A DNA stretch of 64,000 nucleotides from Marinitoga litoralis (lineage in GTDB: Bacteria > Thermotogota > Thermotogae > Petrotogales > Petrotogaceae). The notes below the pieces were generated by a model, which had not been told where the DNA came from, ran no database searches, and saw only the letters and a program-made list of their open reading frames with translations. A program made the position numbers and the translations under genes. Positions 17,046 to 25,874 of the stretch are shown here, one piece after another (the stretch's first letter is position 1; every line of letters starts with the position of its first letter). The stretch is from contig NZ_JAFBDI010000002.1 in the NCBI RefSeq assembly GCF_016908145.1, positions 32,699 through 96,698 of the forward strand. Reading direction: 5' to 3'.

Positions 17046-17487
17046 TTTTATTGCTGAAATAAAAGAATCTAAAATAGGAAAAGGTGGAGCATATATTGAA
17101 TTCCCATACGATGTGGAAAAAGAATTTGGGAAAAAAGGAAGAATAAAGGTTGTAGCATTTTTTGATGGAGTTGAATATAGAGGATCACTAGTAAAAATGG
17201 GAACTGATTGTCATATTTTAGGTATTCAAAAGGCTATAAGAAAAAAAATCAATAAAGATATTGGAGATAATGTTGAAATAACTTTATACGAAGATACTGA
17301 TGAAAGAAAAATAATTTTAAATAAATTATTAGAAAACAAATTAAAAGAAAATAATCTAATTGAAGTTTTTGAAAAATTATCTTATTCAAAGAAAAAAGAA
17401 TATAATAATTTAATTGAAAATGCGAAGAAAGAAGAAACAAAATTAAAAAGACTAGAAAAAATAATTTCTGAATTAAAGAGAGGTTAA
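17032..17487 (+). CDS. DUF1905 / YdeI-OmdA-like protein
   Basis: 151 residues. The N-terminal half (FIAEIKESKIGKGGAYIEFP, then GRIKVVAFFDGVEYRGSLV) matches the DUF1905 beta-barrel-like domain. The C-terminal half (LSYSKKKEYNNLIENAKKEE followed by KRLEKIISEL) matches the bacteriocin-protection YdeI/OmpD-associated helical domain that usually follows it. It has a GGAGG site inside the upstream gene. Role unknown. Confidence 0.83.
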   Translation: MKKYNFIAEIKESKIGKGGAYIEFPYDVEKEFGKKGRIKVVAFFDGVEYRGSLVKMGTDCHILGIQKAIRKKINKDIGDNVEITLYEDTDERKIILNKLLENKLKENNLIEVFEKLSYSKKKEYNNLIENAKKEETKLKRLEKIISELKRG

Positions 17488-17488
17488 T

Positions 17489-18256
17489 ATGAATATAGAT
17501 TTAATTGATAAACTAACATTATTCCCATTAATATTTCTTGCAGGATTTGTTGATTCTATAGCTGGTGGTGGTGGGCTAATATCTCTTCCAGCATATTTAT
17601 TTATTGGGTTACCTAGTCATAATGCATTAGCTACAAATAAATTATCCTCTTCAATAGGTACGACAATAAGTACTTTAAGATTTGCAAAAGGTAAAGCGAT
17701 AATATTTGAAGTAGGAATTTTTTCAGTAATCTTTTCTTTTATTGGCTCTTTTTTAGGAGCAAAATTAGCATTGTTTTTATCTGATGATATTTTAAAAATT
17801 ATTTTAGCAATATTAATTCCTTTGGCTGCAATTTTTATTATGATTAGAAAACCCGTAAAAAATGAAAATAAAGAATATGACTTATCTCATATAAAAACAA
17901 TTATTTTATCTAGTTTAATAGGACTAATTATTGGTATGTATGATGGTTTCTTTGGACCTGGTACTGGAACGTTTTTAATCATTTTATATGTTTCCATTTT
18001 ATCTATAGATCATGTTAAAGCTTCAGGAACAGCAAAAATTGTTAATTTAGCTTCTAATATTAGTGCGTTATTAACTTTTATTATAGGTGGAAAAGTAATT
18101 TTTTCTATAGGTCTTCCGGCAGCATTATTTGGTATAGCAGGCAATTGGATAGGTTCTGGATTAGCTTTAAAAAATGGTGAAAAAATTATTAAACCAATAA
18201 TGATTATTGTTCTATCTTTGTTATTCCTTAAGATATTATCAGACATTATATTTTAA
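17489..18256 (+). CDS. TauE/SafE family sulfite/organic-acid exporter-like permease
   Basis: 255 residues with about eight hydrophobic segments. The N-terminal signature GFVDSIAGGGGLISLPAY and the mid-protein repeat GMYDGFFGPGTGTFLI are the duplicated TauE/SafE motifs. The transported anion is unknown. A second paralogue lies at 21185-21925. It is coupled to the racemase-fold gene (1-nt gap). Confidence 0.92.
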   Translation: MNIDLIDKLTLFPLIFLAGFVDSIAGGGGLISLPAYLFIGLPSHNALATNKLSSSIGTTISTLRFAKGKAIIFEVGIFSVIFSFIGSFLGAKLALFLSDDILKIILAILIPLAAIFIMIRKPVKNENKEYDLSHIKTIILSSLIGLIIGMYDGFFGPGTGTFLIILYVSILSIDHVKASGTAKIVNLASNISALLTFIIGGKVIFSIGLPAALFGIAGNWIGSGLALKNGEKIIKPIMIIVLSLLFLKILSDIIF

Positions 18257-18257
18257 T

Positions 18258-19253
18258 ATGGAATATCCAAATTTAATTATAAATATTAAAAAAATAAGAG
18301 AAAATACTATTAAAGTAATTAAAAAATGTATGGAACATGGAATTGAAGTTGCAATAGTAACTAAAGTTTTTGCTGGTGATATTACTATAGTGAAAAATAT
18401 TATAGATAGTGGTGCAAAATTAATAGCTGATTCTAGAATATTAAATTTAAAAAAATTTAATTCTTTTGATGTGAAAAAAATGCTTATCAGAATACCCGAA
18501 AAGAGTGAAATAGAAGAAGTTATTAAATTCTCTGATATTTCTTTAGTTTCAGAATTTGAAACAATAAAAGAATTAAACTATTATGCAAAATTATATGGAA
18601 AAATATACGAAATATTTTTAATGATTGATTTAGGAGATTTAAGAGAAGGTATTTTTTTTTATAATTATAATGAAATATATAATACTGTCAAAAATATTAT
18701 TAAATTAAAAAATATAAAACTAAAAGGATTAGGAACAAATTTTTCATGTTTTGGTGGAGTAATACCATCAGAGGAAAAATATAATATATTGACAAATATA
18801 AAAAATAGGTTAGAAAAAGAATTGAACATAAAAATTGAAAAAATTTCTGGAGGAAGTTCTGGGACGTTATCATTAATCGATAAAATAAATATCCCAAAAG
18901 AAATTAATAATTTAAGATGTGGTTCATCAGTAGCCCTGGGAATAGGGTTAAATGATACACCATTTTCATATTTAAATCAAGATACTTGTGTATATAAATC
19001 TAAATTAGTAGAATTTAAAAATAAAAAGAATTTAAAAATAGGAATTTGTCCAATAAATGAAATTGAACTGCCAAAAAACTACTTAATACCAGTAGATAAT
19101 AAAATTAAGGTAATTGATATTAAAAATGATTATATATTTTTAGATTTACCTGAAAATTATTCTTTAAATGATACTATAGATTTCCATTTATCATATGGAG
19201 GATTGCTATCTTTAATGAGCTCATCAAAAACAAAAAAATATTATGTTGAATGA
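18258..19253 (+). CDS. alanine/ornithine-racemase-like PLP enzyme
   Basis: 331 residues from ATG 18258, one base after the TauE stop. An upstream TTG in the same frame lies inside the permease gene. The N-terminal block NIKKIRENTIKVIKKC and the PLP-lysine region IVTKVFAGD (K36), then IADSRILNLKKF and the late GGSSGTLSLI, match the alanine-racemase-barrel family that includes ornithine racemase (Orr) and YhfX-type proteins. The amino acid is uncertain. D-serine dehydratase upstream and a D-aminopeptidase facing it suggest D-amino acid metabolism. Confidence 0.82.
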   Translation: MEYPNLIINIKKIRENTIKVIKKCMEHGIEVAIVTKVFAGDITIVKNIIDSGAKLIADSRILNLKKFNSFDVKKMLIRIPEKSEIEEVIKFSDISLVSEFETIKELNYYAKLYGKIYEIFLMIDLGDLREGIFFYNYNEIYNTVKNIIKLKNIKLKGLGTNFSCFGGVIPSEEKYNILTNIKNRLEKELNIKIEKISGGSSGTLSLIDKINIPKEINNLRCGSSVALGIGLNDTPFSYLNQDTCVYKSKLVEFKNKKNLKIGICPINEIELPKNYLIPVDNKIKVIDIKNDYIFLDLPENYSLNDTIDFHLSYGGLLSLMSSSKTKKYYVE

Positions 19254-19258
19254 TAATA

Positions 19259-20077
19259 TCAGATATATTTTGATGCTATAGTAATATATGTCATTGCTAA
19301 TAAACCTTCAAAAACAACCTTGTAATCTTCATGAACTAATTTTACTCTTCTTCCATCTATTCTTTCTACTAAAGGCATCGATTCTATCATATCAGCTTTT
19401 GATGTATCTGATAATTCAACTATCATTTCAATTGGCTTTTCAAATTTAAATATAGTAAAATCTTCTTTCTTATAATTTAGCATTATTTGAGTAGCATCTT
19501 CAATTTCTTCTAATAATTTTTTCATAGGCTTAAATTTAGCTGAATATCTTCCTAATGATTCTTTTGTTGACACATAAATAAGGTTATTGAAATATCCATC
19601 CAATTGAGATTTCAATTTATCATCACCAACAACCATTGCTAGTGGCACATTAAACAACCCACCAAAAGCTGCATTTATTAATGTTTCATTCATATATTTA
19701 CCATTTATCCAAATATTATGAATAGATGAACTAGAATATGTATGATCCATAGTAGAATACATTTCTCCAATTCCAGAATGATATCCGAAAAATATCATTC
19801 TATCAAAAGAAGAATCAATTCCTGACATCATATAATATTTTCTAATCCCACCTGAGATTAATTCTACATTAGGAAATTCATTAGTTATTTCCCATAAAAT
19901 ATTGTCCCCCATAGCATGTGAATCAGAAATTACTACCTCATTATCTCTCAAAGATTTTAATAATGCTTTTAACTGTTCAATAGCATATTTTTGTTTGTAA
20001 TCATTTCCCTTATTAACATCAGACCATTGAGTAACTCCACCTAACCCTTCAAAATCAAATGATATATATATTTTCAC
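19259..20077 (-). CDS. M55 family D-aminopeptidase (DppA-like)
   Basis: 272 residues from GTG 20077, preceded by GGAGGGG; upstream in-frame codons would bury that site. The zinc ligands D8 and E10 (SFDFEG) sit at the same numbers as in Bacillus DppA. H54 (DSHAMGDN), H100 (FFGYHSGIGEM) and the MDHTYSS segment supply the remaining metal and catalytic residues. It hydrolyses peptides with N-terminal D-amino acids. It is convergent with the racemase-fold gene, with only 5 nt between them. Confidence 0.92.
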   Translation of the reverse strand: MKIYISFDFEGLGGVTQWSDVNKGNDYKQKYAIEQLKALLKSLRDNEVVISDSHAMGDNILWEITNEFPNVELISGGIRKYYMMSGIDSSFDRMIFFGYHSGIGEMYSTMDHTYSSSSIHNIWINGKYMNETLINAAFGGLFNVPLAMVVGDDKLKSQLDGYFNNLIYVSTKESLGRYSAKFKPMKKLLEEIEDATQIMLNYKKEDFTIFKFEKPIEMIVELSDTSKADMIESMPLVERIDGRRVKLVHEDYKVVFEGLLAMTYITIASKYI

Positions 20078-20251
20078 TTTATCCCCTCCCATTATATTTA
20101 TTCTCTTTATTAAATTATACAACATATATTAAAATTAATAAAATAATAATTATATCTATAACTAATAATCTCACTTTTAATTATACAAACAAATATGATA
20201 TAATAAGTATAACTAACAATAATACTATATATTATCTTTTAGGAGGAAAAT

Positions 20252-21085
20252 ATGATAAAAATAGTAACCGATAGTGTAGCTGATTTGCCAAAAGAAATAA
20301 TTGAAAAGTATAATATTATAGTTATTCCTTTAAATGTTGAAATTGATGGAGTTAGTTATCAAGATGGAGTTTCAATTTCAGCTGAAGAGTTTCAAAATAA
20401 AATGTTAAGTAGTGAGAAACTCCCAAAAACTTCACAACCATCCCCGGAATTATTTAAAGAAGCTTTCGAAAAAATTATAAATAATGGGGACGAAGTACTG
20501 TGTTTAACAATTTCTTCTAAATTAAGCGGAACTATCCAAGCAGCTAATTTAGCTAAAAATTTAATTGAGAAAAATGACGATATATATATTTTTGATACAC
20601 TTGGAGCTTCATCAGGTGAAGGAGTGCAGGTTATTAAAGCTGCAGAAATGGCATCTGAAGGATATTCTATAAAAGAAATAATTAATGAACTAACAAAACT
20701 TAGAGATGAAATTACTATACTAATATTATTGGATACTCTTGAAAATATAGTAAAAGGTGGAAGATTAAGTAAATTTCGTGGAACTGTAGCTAAAATATTA
20801 AATTTCAAAATTATTTTGCATAATGACGAAGGTGCTGTAGAAATGCTTGAAAGAGTCAGAGGTAGAAAAAAATTTCATATGAAAGTTTTAGAATTAATAG
20901 AAAAAAGCAAGGTAGATTTTCATGATAGAATAGTGGGTATAACTCATGTTAATAATATTGAAGATGCTGAATATTTTAAAAATATAATTCAGGAAAAATA
21001 TAAACCTAAAGAAATTTATATTAATTATATGGGATCAACACTTGCAACATATGCAGGAGATAGAGGTATAATAATTTCTTTTTAA
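20252..21085 (+). CDS. DegV family fatty-acid-binding protein
   Basis: 277 residues starting MIKIVTDSVADLPKE, the DegV signature, with the second block LTISSKLSGTIQAA and the lipid-headgroup region FDTLGASSGEG. DegV/FakB proteins bind a fatty acid and present it to FakA for phosphorylation. No FakA gene is seen nearby. The ribosome site AGGAGG is close upstream, and a strong terminator follows. Confidence 0.93.
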   Translation: MIKIVTDSVADLPKEIIEKYNIIVIPLNVEIDGVSYQDGVSISAEEFQNKMLSSEKLPKTSQPSPELFKEAFEKIINNGDEVLCLTISSKLSGTIQAANLAKNLIEKNDDIYIFDTLGASSGEGVQVIKAAEMASEGYSIKEIINELTKLRDEITILILLDTLENIVKGGRLSKFRGTVAKILNFKIILHNDEGAVEMLERVRGRKKFHMKVLELIEKSKVDFHDRIVGITHVNNIEDAEYFKNIIQEKYKPKEIYINYMGSTLATYAGDRGIIISF

Positions 21086-21116
21086 TTCCCCGTTATAAAA
21101 TTCGGGGAATTTTTTG
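21084..21116 (+). terminator. intrinsic terminator after DegV gene
   Basis: Nine-bp stem AATTCCCCG / CGGGGAATT (21084-21092 and 21103-21111) followed by TTTTT. Confidence 0.9.
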
Positions 21117-21145
21117 TTGACAAAATATGTAAATTTCAATATAAT
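21117..21145 (+). promoter_or_regulatory. consensus promoter of the second tauE/safE gene
   Basis: TTGACA (21117-21122), 17-base spacer, TATAAT (21140-21145), directly following the DegV terminator and 40 nt before the permease start. Confidence 0.85.
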
Positions 21146-21184
21146 AAGAATAATTAGCTTAGCAAATTTTTCGGGAGGGATAAT

Positions 21185-21925
21185 ATGTTATATATTTTAG
21201 TATTTTTAGCTGGTCTATTTAGTGGATTTATTAATGTAATTGCTGGTGGTGGATCTTTAATTACATTACCAATTTTAAATTTACTAGGTCTTCCTATTGA
21301 TGTTGCAAATGGTACTAATAGGATAGGTATAATTTTCCAAAATATTACGGCTACTGCAAAATTCAGAAAAAGTGATGTTTTAGATTTAAAAAGAGCTATT
21401 TTTTTAGCTATTCCTGCTACTTTAGGAGCTATTTTAGGTGCCAATATTGTTGTTAATATAGATAAGAATTTATTAAAAAGTATTGTTGGGTTTATATTAA
21501 TTATTATGAGTATTTTTTTAATTAAAAAACCTGATCTATGGACAAAAGAAAGAAAAGTAAAAAGAAATAATGTTTTAAGTTTTATTGTCTTCTTTTTAAT
21601 AGGAATATATGGTGGATTCATTCAAGCTGGTGTTGGTTTTTTCTTAATGAGTGCTTTGGTATTACTTGAAGGATATGATTTGGTTAAAACAAATGCAATA
21701 AAAGTTTTTCTAGTTTTATCCTATACTATTTTTGCTTTTATTATATTTGCAATTAATAAACAAGTTGATTATTTAGCAGGTTTTGTATTAGCTTTAGGTA
21801 GTATAACTGGTGGATATTTAGGAAGTACATTTTCAGTTAAAAAAGGGTCAAAATGGATTCAAAGAATATTATTCATACTTTTAATTTTAATTGGTATATA
21901 TTATATATATAACGCATTGAGTTAA
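21185..21925 (+). CDS. TauE/SafE family permease
   Basis: 246 residues with about seven or eight membrane segments. The duplicated family motifs are GFINVIAGGGSLITLP near the N-terminus and GIYGGFIQAGVGFFLM at the centre. It has its own consensus promoter and is followed 17 nt later by gamma-glutamyltransferase. That might link it to export or import of a product of glutathione-like or gamma-glutamyl compounds, but the substrate is not shown by sequence. Confidence 0.92.
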   Translation: MLYILVFLAGLFSGFINVIAGGGSLITLPILNLLGLPIDVANGTNRIGIIFQNITATAKFRKSDVLDLKRAIFLAIPATLGAILGANIVVNIDKNLLKSIVGFILIIMSIFLIKKPDLWTKERKVKRNNVLSFIVFFLIGIYGGFIQAGVGFFLMSALVLLEGYDLVKTNAIKVFLVLSYTIFAFIIFAINKQVDYLAGFVLALGSITGGYLGSTFSVKKGSKWIQRILFILLILIGIYYIYNALS

Positions 21926-21942
21926 TTAATTGGGGGTATAGT

Positions 21943-23535
21943 ATGAATTTTGATTATTTAGAATATCCATATAGTTCAAAGAGAAATTGTGTTGTTGCTA
22001 AAAATGGTGTAGTTGCTACAACTGAACCATTAGCTGCTCAAGCAGGATTAGAAATATTAAAAAAAGGTGGAAATGCAATTGATGCTGCAATAGCAACTGC
22101 AGCCGCATTAACAGTTGTTGAACCTACATCAAATGGTATTGGTTCAGATAATTTTGCTATTATTTGGTACAATGGAAAATTATACGGCATGAATTCAAGT
22201 GGTTATTCTCCAAAAAAACTATCTTTGGAAGAGTTATCTAAAAGAGGGATAAAAGAAATAAAACCTCATAGTTGGGAAGCCGTTACAGTACCAGGTACTC
22301 CGGCGGGTTGGAATTTGTTATGGGATAAATTTGGAAAATTAGAATTCAAAAAAATATTTGAACCAGCAATAAATTATGCTTTAGAAGGATATCCTGTTTC
22401 ACCAACTATATCTTATTATTGGAACAGAGCAAATAAAATATATAAAGAAAGATTAAAAGGTGATGTATTTAGATATTGGTTTGAAACTTTTGGATATGAT
22501 GCTCCTCAGCCTGGGGAAATAGTTAAACTTCCATATCATGCAAAAACTTTAGAATCTATTGCTAATTCTAATTCGAGAGAGTTTTATAATGGTTCAATAA
22601 CAGAAAAAATAATTGAATTTTCTAATAAATATGCTGGATACTTTGACTATGATGATTTTACTGAATTTGAAAATAATTTAGTAGACCCTATAAAAATAAA
22701 TTATAAAGGATATGATATATGGGAGTTACCTCCAAATGTTCAAGGTATTATTACTTTAATGGCATTGAACATTTATAAAAAATTAGAGATAAATGATGAT
22801 TACGAATTTTATCATAAATCAATAGAAGCTTTAAAATTAGCTTTTGTAGATGGCAAGGAATATATTACTGATATTTCTAAAATGAAAGTAAAAATTGAAG
22901 AAATGTTATCGGAATCATATGCAAAAGAAAGAGCAAAATTAATTTCTGATTACGCTATTGAACCTTCTCCAGGAAAAATTCCAACTTCTAATACAGTTTA
23001 TTTAGCAACAGCTGATAAATGGGGTAATATGGTTTCTTTTATACAAAGTAATTATATGGGTTTTGGATCTGGCATAGTAGTTCCTGAAACAGGAATTGCT
23101 TTGCAAAATAGAGGACATAGTTTTTCATTAGATAAAAATCACATTAATTTTTTAGAACCTAGAAAAAAACCTTATCATACAATAATTCCTGGGTTTATAA
23201 CAAAAGAAAATAATCCTATTGGTCCTTTTGGTGTAATGGGTGGCTTTATGCAACCACAAGGACATTTACAAGTTATTTTAAATATGATAGATAAAAATTT
23301 AAACCCTCAAGCAGCTTTGGATGCCCCAAGATGGCAATGGACTGAAAAGAAGACTATATTAATAGAAAAAGATTTTCCTACTCATATAGCTGAAAAACTA
23401 GAAAGAAATGGTCATGATATAAGAGTTTCTTTAAGCTCAGGTCCTTTTGGGAGAGGACAAATAATTATTAAAGATAAGGATTCATATGTTGCTGGAACAG
23501 AAAAAAGAGCTGATGGATATATTGCTGTGTATTAA
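21943..23535 (+). CDS. ggt: gamma-glutamyltransferase family protein
   Basis: 530 residues without a signal peptide, so apparently cytoplasmic, unlike periplasmic Ggt. N-terminal VVATTEPLAAQAGLEILKKG and GGNAIDAAIATAAALTVVEP are family hallmarks. The predicted autocleavage/nucleophile threonine is T351 in SNTVYLATADKWGN, followed by GFGSGIVVP and LQNRGHSFSLD. It transfers or hydrolyses gamma-glutamyl groups; related acylases share the fold. It is co-transcribed with the TauE/SafE permease. Confidence 0.93.
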   Translation: MNFDYLEYPYSSKRNCVVAKNGVVATTEPLAAQAGLEILKKGGNAIDAAIATAAALTVVEPTSNGIGSDNFAIIWYNGKLYGMNSSGYSPKKLSLEELSKRGIKEIKPHSWEAVTVPGTPAGWNLLWDKFGKLEFKKIFEPAINYALEGYPVSPTISYYWNRANKIYKERLKGDVFRYWFETFGYDAPQPGEIVKLPYHAKTLESIANSNSREFYNGSITEKIIEFSNKYAGYFDYDDFTEFENNLVDPIKINYKGYDIWELPPNVQGIITLMALNIYKKLEINDDYEFYHKSIEALKLAFVDGKEYITDISKMKVKIEEMLSESYAKERAKLISDYAIEPSPGKIPTSNTVYLATADKWGNMVSFIQSNYMGFGSGIVVPETGIALQNRGHSFSLDKNHINFLEPRKKPYHTIIPGFITKENNPIGPFGVMGGFMQPQGHLQVILNMIDKNLNPQAALDAPRWQWTEKKTILIEKDFPTHIAEKLERNGHDIRVSLSSGPFGRGQIIIKDKDSYVAGTEKRADGYIAVY

Positions 23536-23566
23536 ATAACAGGATTGGCAAAGCCAATCCTGTTAT
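23536..23566. terminator. bidirectional terminator between convergent genes
   Basis: 14-bp perfect stem (arms ATAACAGGATTGGC at 23536-23549 and its complement at 23553-23566) with an AAA loop, between ggt (+) and the lipoprotein gene (-). Confidence 0.88.
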
Positions 23567-23586
23567 TATAATTCAATATATTATTA

Positions 23587-24429
23587 TTACTTCTCTAATT
23601 GTATATTTAAATTAATATCATCACTATTAATAATAACTGTAGTAGAAAAATCAGTAACAAAATCATCAAAGTTTATATCAGAATTTTCATCATCTGGCAA
23701 ATTAATATTTGTATATATTTTTATATCATATTCACCATTAGGATGTTTCCCTAAATAAAATTCTCCATATTTATTAGATATACTTACTCTTATAATTGTT
23801 GGCTCATCTGTTATTGTAGCGGACAAAGTAATTATGGCTTTGCTAACAGGATTTTCAGAAACATCTAAAACTTTTCCTTTAATAGAAAATATATCAGTAG
23901 CATTCTTCCTTCGGAATGAAGGTTTTAATACAGGAATAAGTTTATAGCCATTACCTGTAATTTTTAAAGACCTAGCAACATCAAAATCTATTACTAATTC
24001 CCCATCATAATTTACATTTATTCCTACATTAGGAACAACTAATTTACCATTAGCAGCCACAATAACATTTTTTTCATCATCATTTATAACTGCTGTAGCG
24101 TTTTTGTTTACGTCCATATGAATAACACCTAATTCTGCTCCTTCTGGAATTTCAAAATTAAATAGACTTACTTCTGTTCCTGCTAAACTCAAAATATCAT
24201 AATCCTTGTTTATAGTTACTGGAGTTGTCTCAAAACTTTCTCCGTTTAATTCATAAGTAAAGTATATATCTTCAATGTGCACAAATAATGAATCAATATT
24301 ACTAATAGGCTTATCTGTTAAAAGAACTTTTAAATTAATCTTTTCATCATTTAATTTATCTACATTAAAACAACTTGATAACAAAACAATTAGTGTAAAT
24401 AGTAAGATTAATACGTAATTTTTTTTCAT
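23587..24429 (-). CDS. DUF4382 domain lipoprotein
   Basis: 280 residues. It has a lipoprotein signal peptide with lipobox LLSSC (C20). Residues about 32-175 match DUF4382: LKVLLTDKPISNIDSLFVHI, the FEIPEGAELGVIHMD segment and DFDVARSLKI. Residues about 185-280 form a carboxypeptidase-regulatory-like beta sandwich (FSIKGKVLDVSENPVSKAII, YGEFYLG). It is anchored at the outer face of the cell membrane or in the toga space. Role unknown, possibly adhesion or carbohydrate binding. Confidence 0.85.
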   Translation of the reverse strand: MKKNYVLILLFTLIVLLSSCFNVDKLNDEKINLKVLLTDKPISNIDSLFVHIEDIYFTYELNGESFETTPVTINKDYDILSLAGTEVSLFNFEIPEGAELGVIHMDVNKNATAVINDDEKNVIVAANGKLVVPNVGINVNYDGELVIDFDVARSLKITGNGYKLIPVLKPSFRRKNATDIFSIKGKVLDVSENPVSKAIITLSATITDEPTIIRVSISNKYGEFYLGKHPNGEYDIKIYTNINLPDDENSDINFDDFVTDFSTTVIINSDDINLNIQLEK

Positions 24430-24454
24430 AGTGTCACCTCCAAATATTATTAAT

Positions 24455-25279
24455 TTAATTATACACTTTTTTACTATAATTTGAAATTAATATACTTAAC
24501 AATAATATAATTGCTCCATATATTTGATTTTTTGACATTTTTTCATTTAAAATTATAGCTGAAAGAAATGCAGAAAATACAGGTTGTATTAAAAATATTA
24601 TAGCTGTTAAATTACTACCAACATTTTTCTGAAATTTCAATTGTAAATAAATAACTATTATACTTCCAACTATTGCAGAGTATAATATTGTATAAAATGA
24701 TAATGTTGTAATATTAGTACTTACCTTAAATATGAATGAAGCTATTATTCCTATAATAGACACTGTTAAAAATTGTATTGTCAATAAGTTTTTTTCTTGT
24801 ACTTTTTTACTAAATTTTGTTATCAAAACTATATGTAGAGCAAAACTAACAGCACAAAAAATCATTAATATGTCTCCAATATTAAAACCATTAATACCTC
24901 CAGCTAATAAATAAGAACCTATTATAGAAAGAAAAAAACTTATTCCTTGAAATATATTGATTTTTTCTTTTTCTATAATATAAGAAAATATAGGAATAAA
25001 TACAATATATTGTGAGGTTATAAATCCTGCTTTTGATGCAGTTGTATAATTTATTCCTATTATTTGTGTTATATAGCCTATAGACAACACAAATCCTAAA
25101 ATAATAGAATAATAAACATTACCTTTTTTAAAAATAAAAAAAGATATTATAGTTGCTATTAAAAATCTTAATGTTAGATAAAACAAAGGATCTACACTAT
25201 TAAGTCCCAATTTTTGAATAGGAAAAGTACTTCCCATTAATCCTGCAGCTATCAAAAGAAAATATATAGACTTTTTCAT
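24455..25279 (-). CDS. EamA/DMT family transporter
   Basis: 274 residues from ATG 25279, chosen because TTGGAGGAAAAT precedes it; the longer frame would include that site. About ten membrane helices are arranged as two EamA repeats, with GLMGSTFPIQKLGL in the first and FLIQPVFSAFLSAIILNEKM in the second. Drug/metabolite exporter; substrate unknown. Confidence 0.88.
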   Translation of the reverse strand: MKKSIYFLLIAAGLMGSTFPIQKLGLNSVDPLFYLTLRFLIATIISFFIFKKGNVYYSIILGFVLSIGYITQIIGINYTTASKAGFITSQYIVFIPIFSYIIEKEKINIFQGISFFLSIIGSYLLAGGINGFNIGDILMIFCAVSFALHIVLITKFSKKVQEKNLLTIQFLTVSIIGIIASFIFKVSTNITTLSFYTILYSAIVGSIIVIYLQLKFQKNVGSNLTAIIFLIQPVFSAFLSAIILNEKMSKNQIYGAIILLLSILISNYSKKVYN

Positions 25280-25380
25280 ATTTTCCTCCAACACAATAAA
25301 AAATATATATTTTTCAAATATTTTTAGCATATTTATAAGTGCATTTTTATTATATCATTTTTAATACATAAATATAACAA

Positions 25381-25409
25381 AAAAACTCCCTAAAAATTAG
25401 GGAGTTTTT
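25381..25409 (-). terminator. terminator of the tRNA operon
   Basis: Perfect 13-bp stem (AAAAACTCCCTAA and its complement, AAA loop) immediately 3' of tRNA-Phe, with a T-run on the minus strand. Confidence 0.88.
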
Positions 25410-25411
25410 CG

Positions 25412-25487
25412 TGGTGGCCAGGGACAGAATCGAACTGTCGACACCTGGATTTTCAGTCCAGTGCTCTACCAACTGAGCTACCTGGCC
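25412..25487 (-). tRNA. tRNA-Phe (GAA)
   Basis: 76-nt cloverleaf including encoded CCA. The acceptor pairs are GGCCAGG/CCTGGCC, the D-arm contains AGCTCAGTTGGTAGAGC, the anticodon loop is CTGAAAAT with anticodon GAA, and the T-loop is GTTCGATTC. It is the last gene of a three-tRNA transcript. Confidence 0.97.
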
Positions 25488-25498
25488 ATTTAATAAAA

Positions 25499-25574
25499 TG
25501 GTGGGTGCTGCAGGGATCGAACCTACGACCTTCTGCTTGTAAGGCAGACGCTCTCCCAGCTGAGCTAAGCACCC
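25499..25574 (-). tRNA. tRNA-Val (TAC)
   Basis: 76-nt cloverleaf with encoded CCA. The acceptor is GGGTGCT/AGCACCC, the anticodon arm is CTGCCTTACAAGCAG with anticodon TAC, and the T-loop is GTTCGATCC. Middle gene of the tRNA transcript, 11 nt from tRNA-Phe. Confidence 0.97.
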
Positions 25575-25587
25575 ACTCAGATTTTCC

Positions 25588-25663
25588 TGGCGCCCCCAAC
25601 GGGATTTGAACCCGTGCCTTTGGCGTGAAAGGCCAATGTCCTAGGCCGCTAGACGATGGGGGC
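25588..25663 (-). tRNA. tRNA-Glu (TTC)
   Basis: 76-nt cloverleaf with encoded CCA. The acceptor is GCCCCCA/TGGGGGC, the anticodon arm is TTGGCCTTTCACGCCAA with anticodon TTC, and the T-loop is GTTCAAATC. First gene of the tRNA transcript. Confidence 0.97.
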
Positions 25664-25679
25664 ATCACAACCGAAATAT

Positions 25680-25708
25680 ATAATATCAAAAAAAAGATTA
25701 AATATCAA
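25680..25708 (-). promoter_or_regulatory. promoter of the Glu-Val-Phe tRNA operon
   Basis: Minus strand -35 TTGATA (25708-25703), 17-base spacer containing an eight-T run, -10 TATTAT (25685-25680), 17 nt before the 5' end of tRNA-Glu. The rest of the gap up to 25840 shows nothing recognisable. Confidence 0.7.
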
Positions 25709-25839
25709 TAAATCGAATATTTAATTTATGTAAATTTTTCATAAGCCTTTATTATTGAATTTTTTTATGTTTTTGGATAGTTAATGAGAAAAAATATTTA
25801 TTAATTTTATTTCAACATTACCATCGATATATCAAATAG

Positions 25840-25865
25840 CCCCCATCAAAATAAATTGATGGGGG
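25840..25865 (-). terminator. intrinsic terminator after uracil permease gene
   Basis: 10-bp GC-rich stem CCCCCATCAA / TTGATGGGGG with a six-base loop just 3' of the permease stop; the T-run is weak. Confidence 0.7.
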
Positions 25866-25874
25866 ATTATGTAA

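Noticed and set aside
25453..25689. 78-codon minus-strand frame through the tRNA cluster
   Set aside because: It is an artefact of translating GC-rich tRNA genes (Phe, Val, Glu), which fully explain the sequence.
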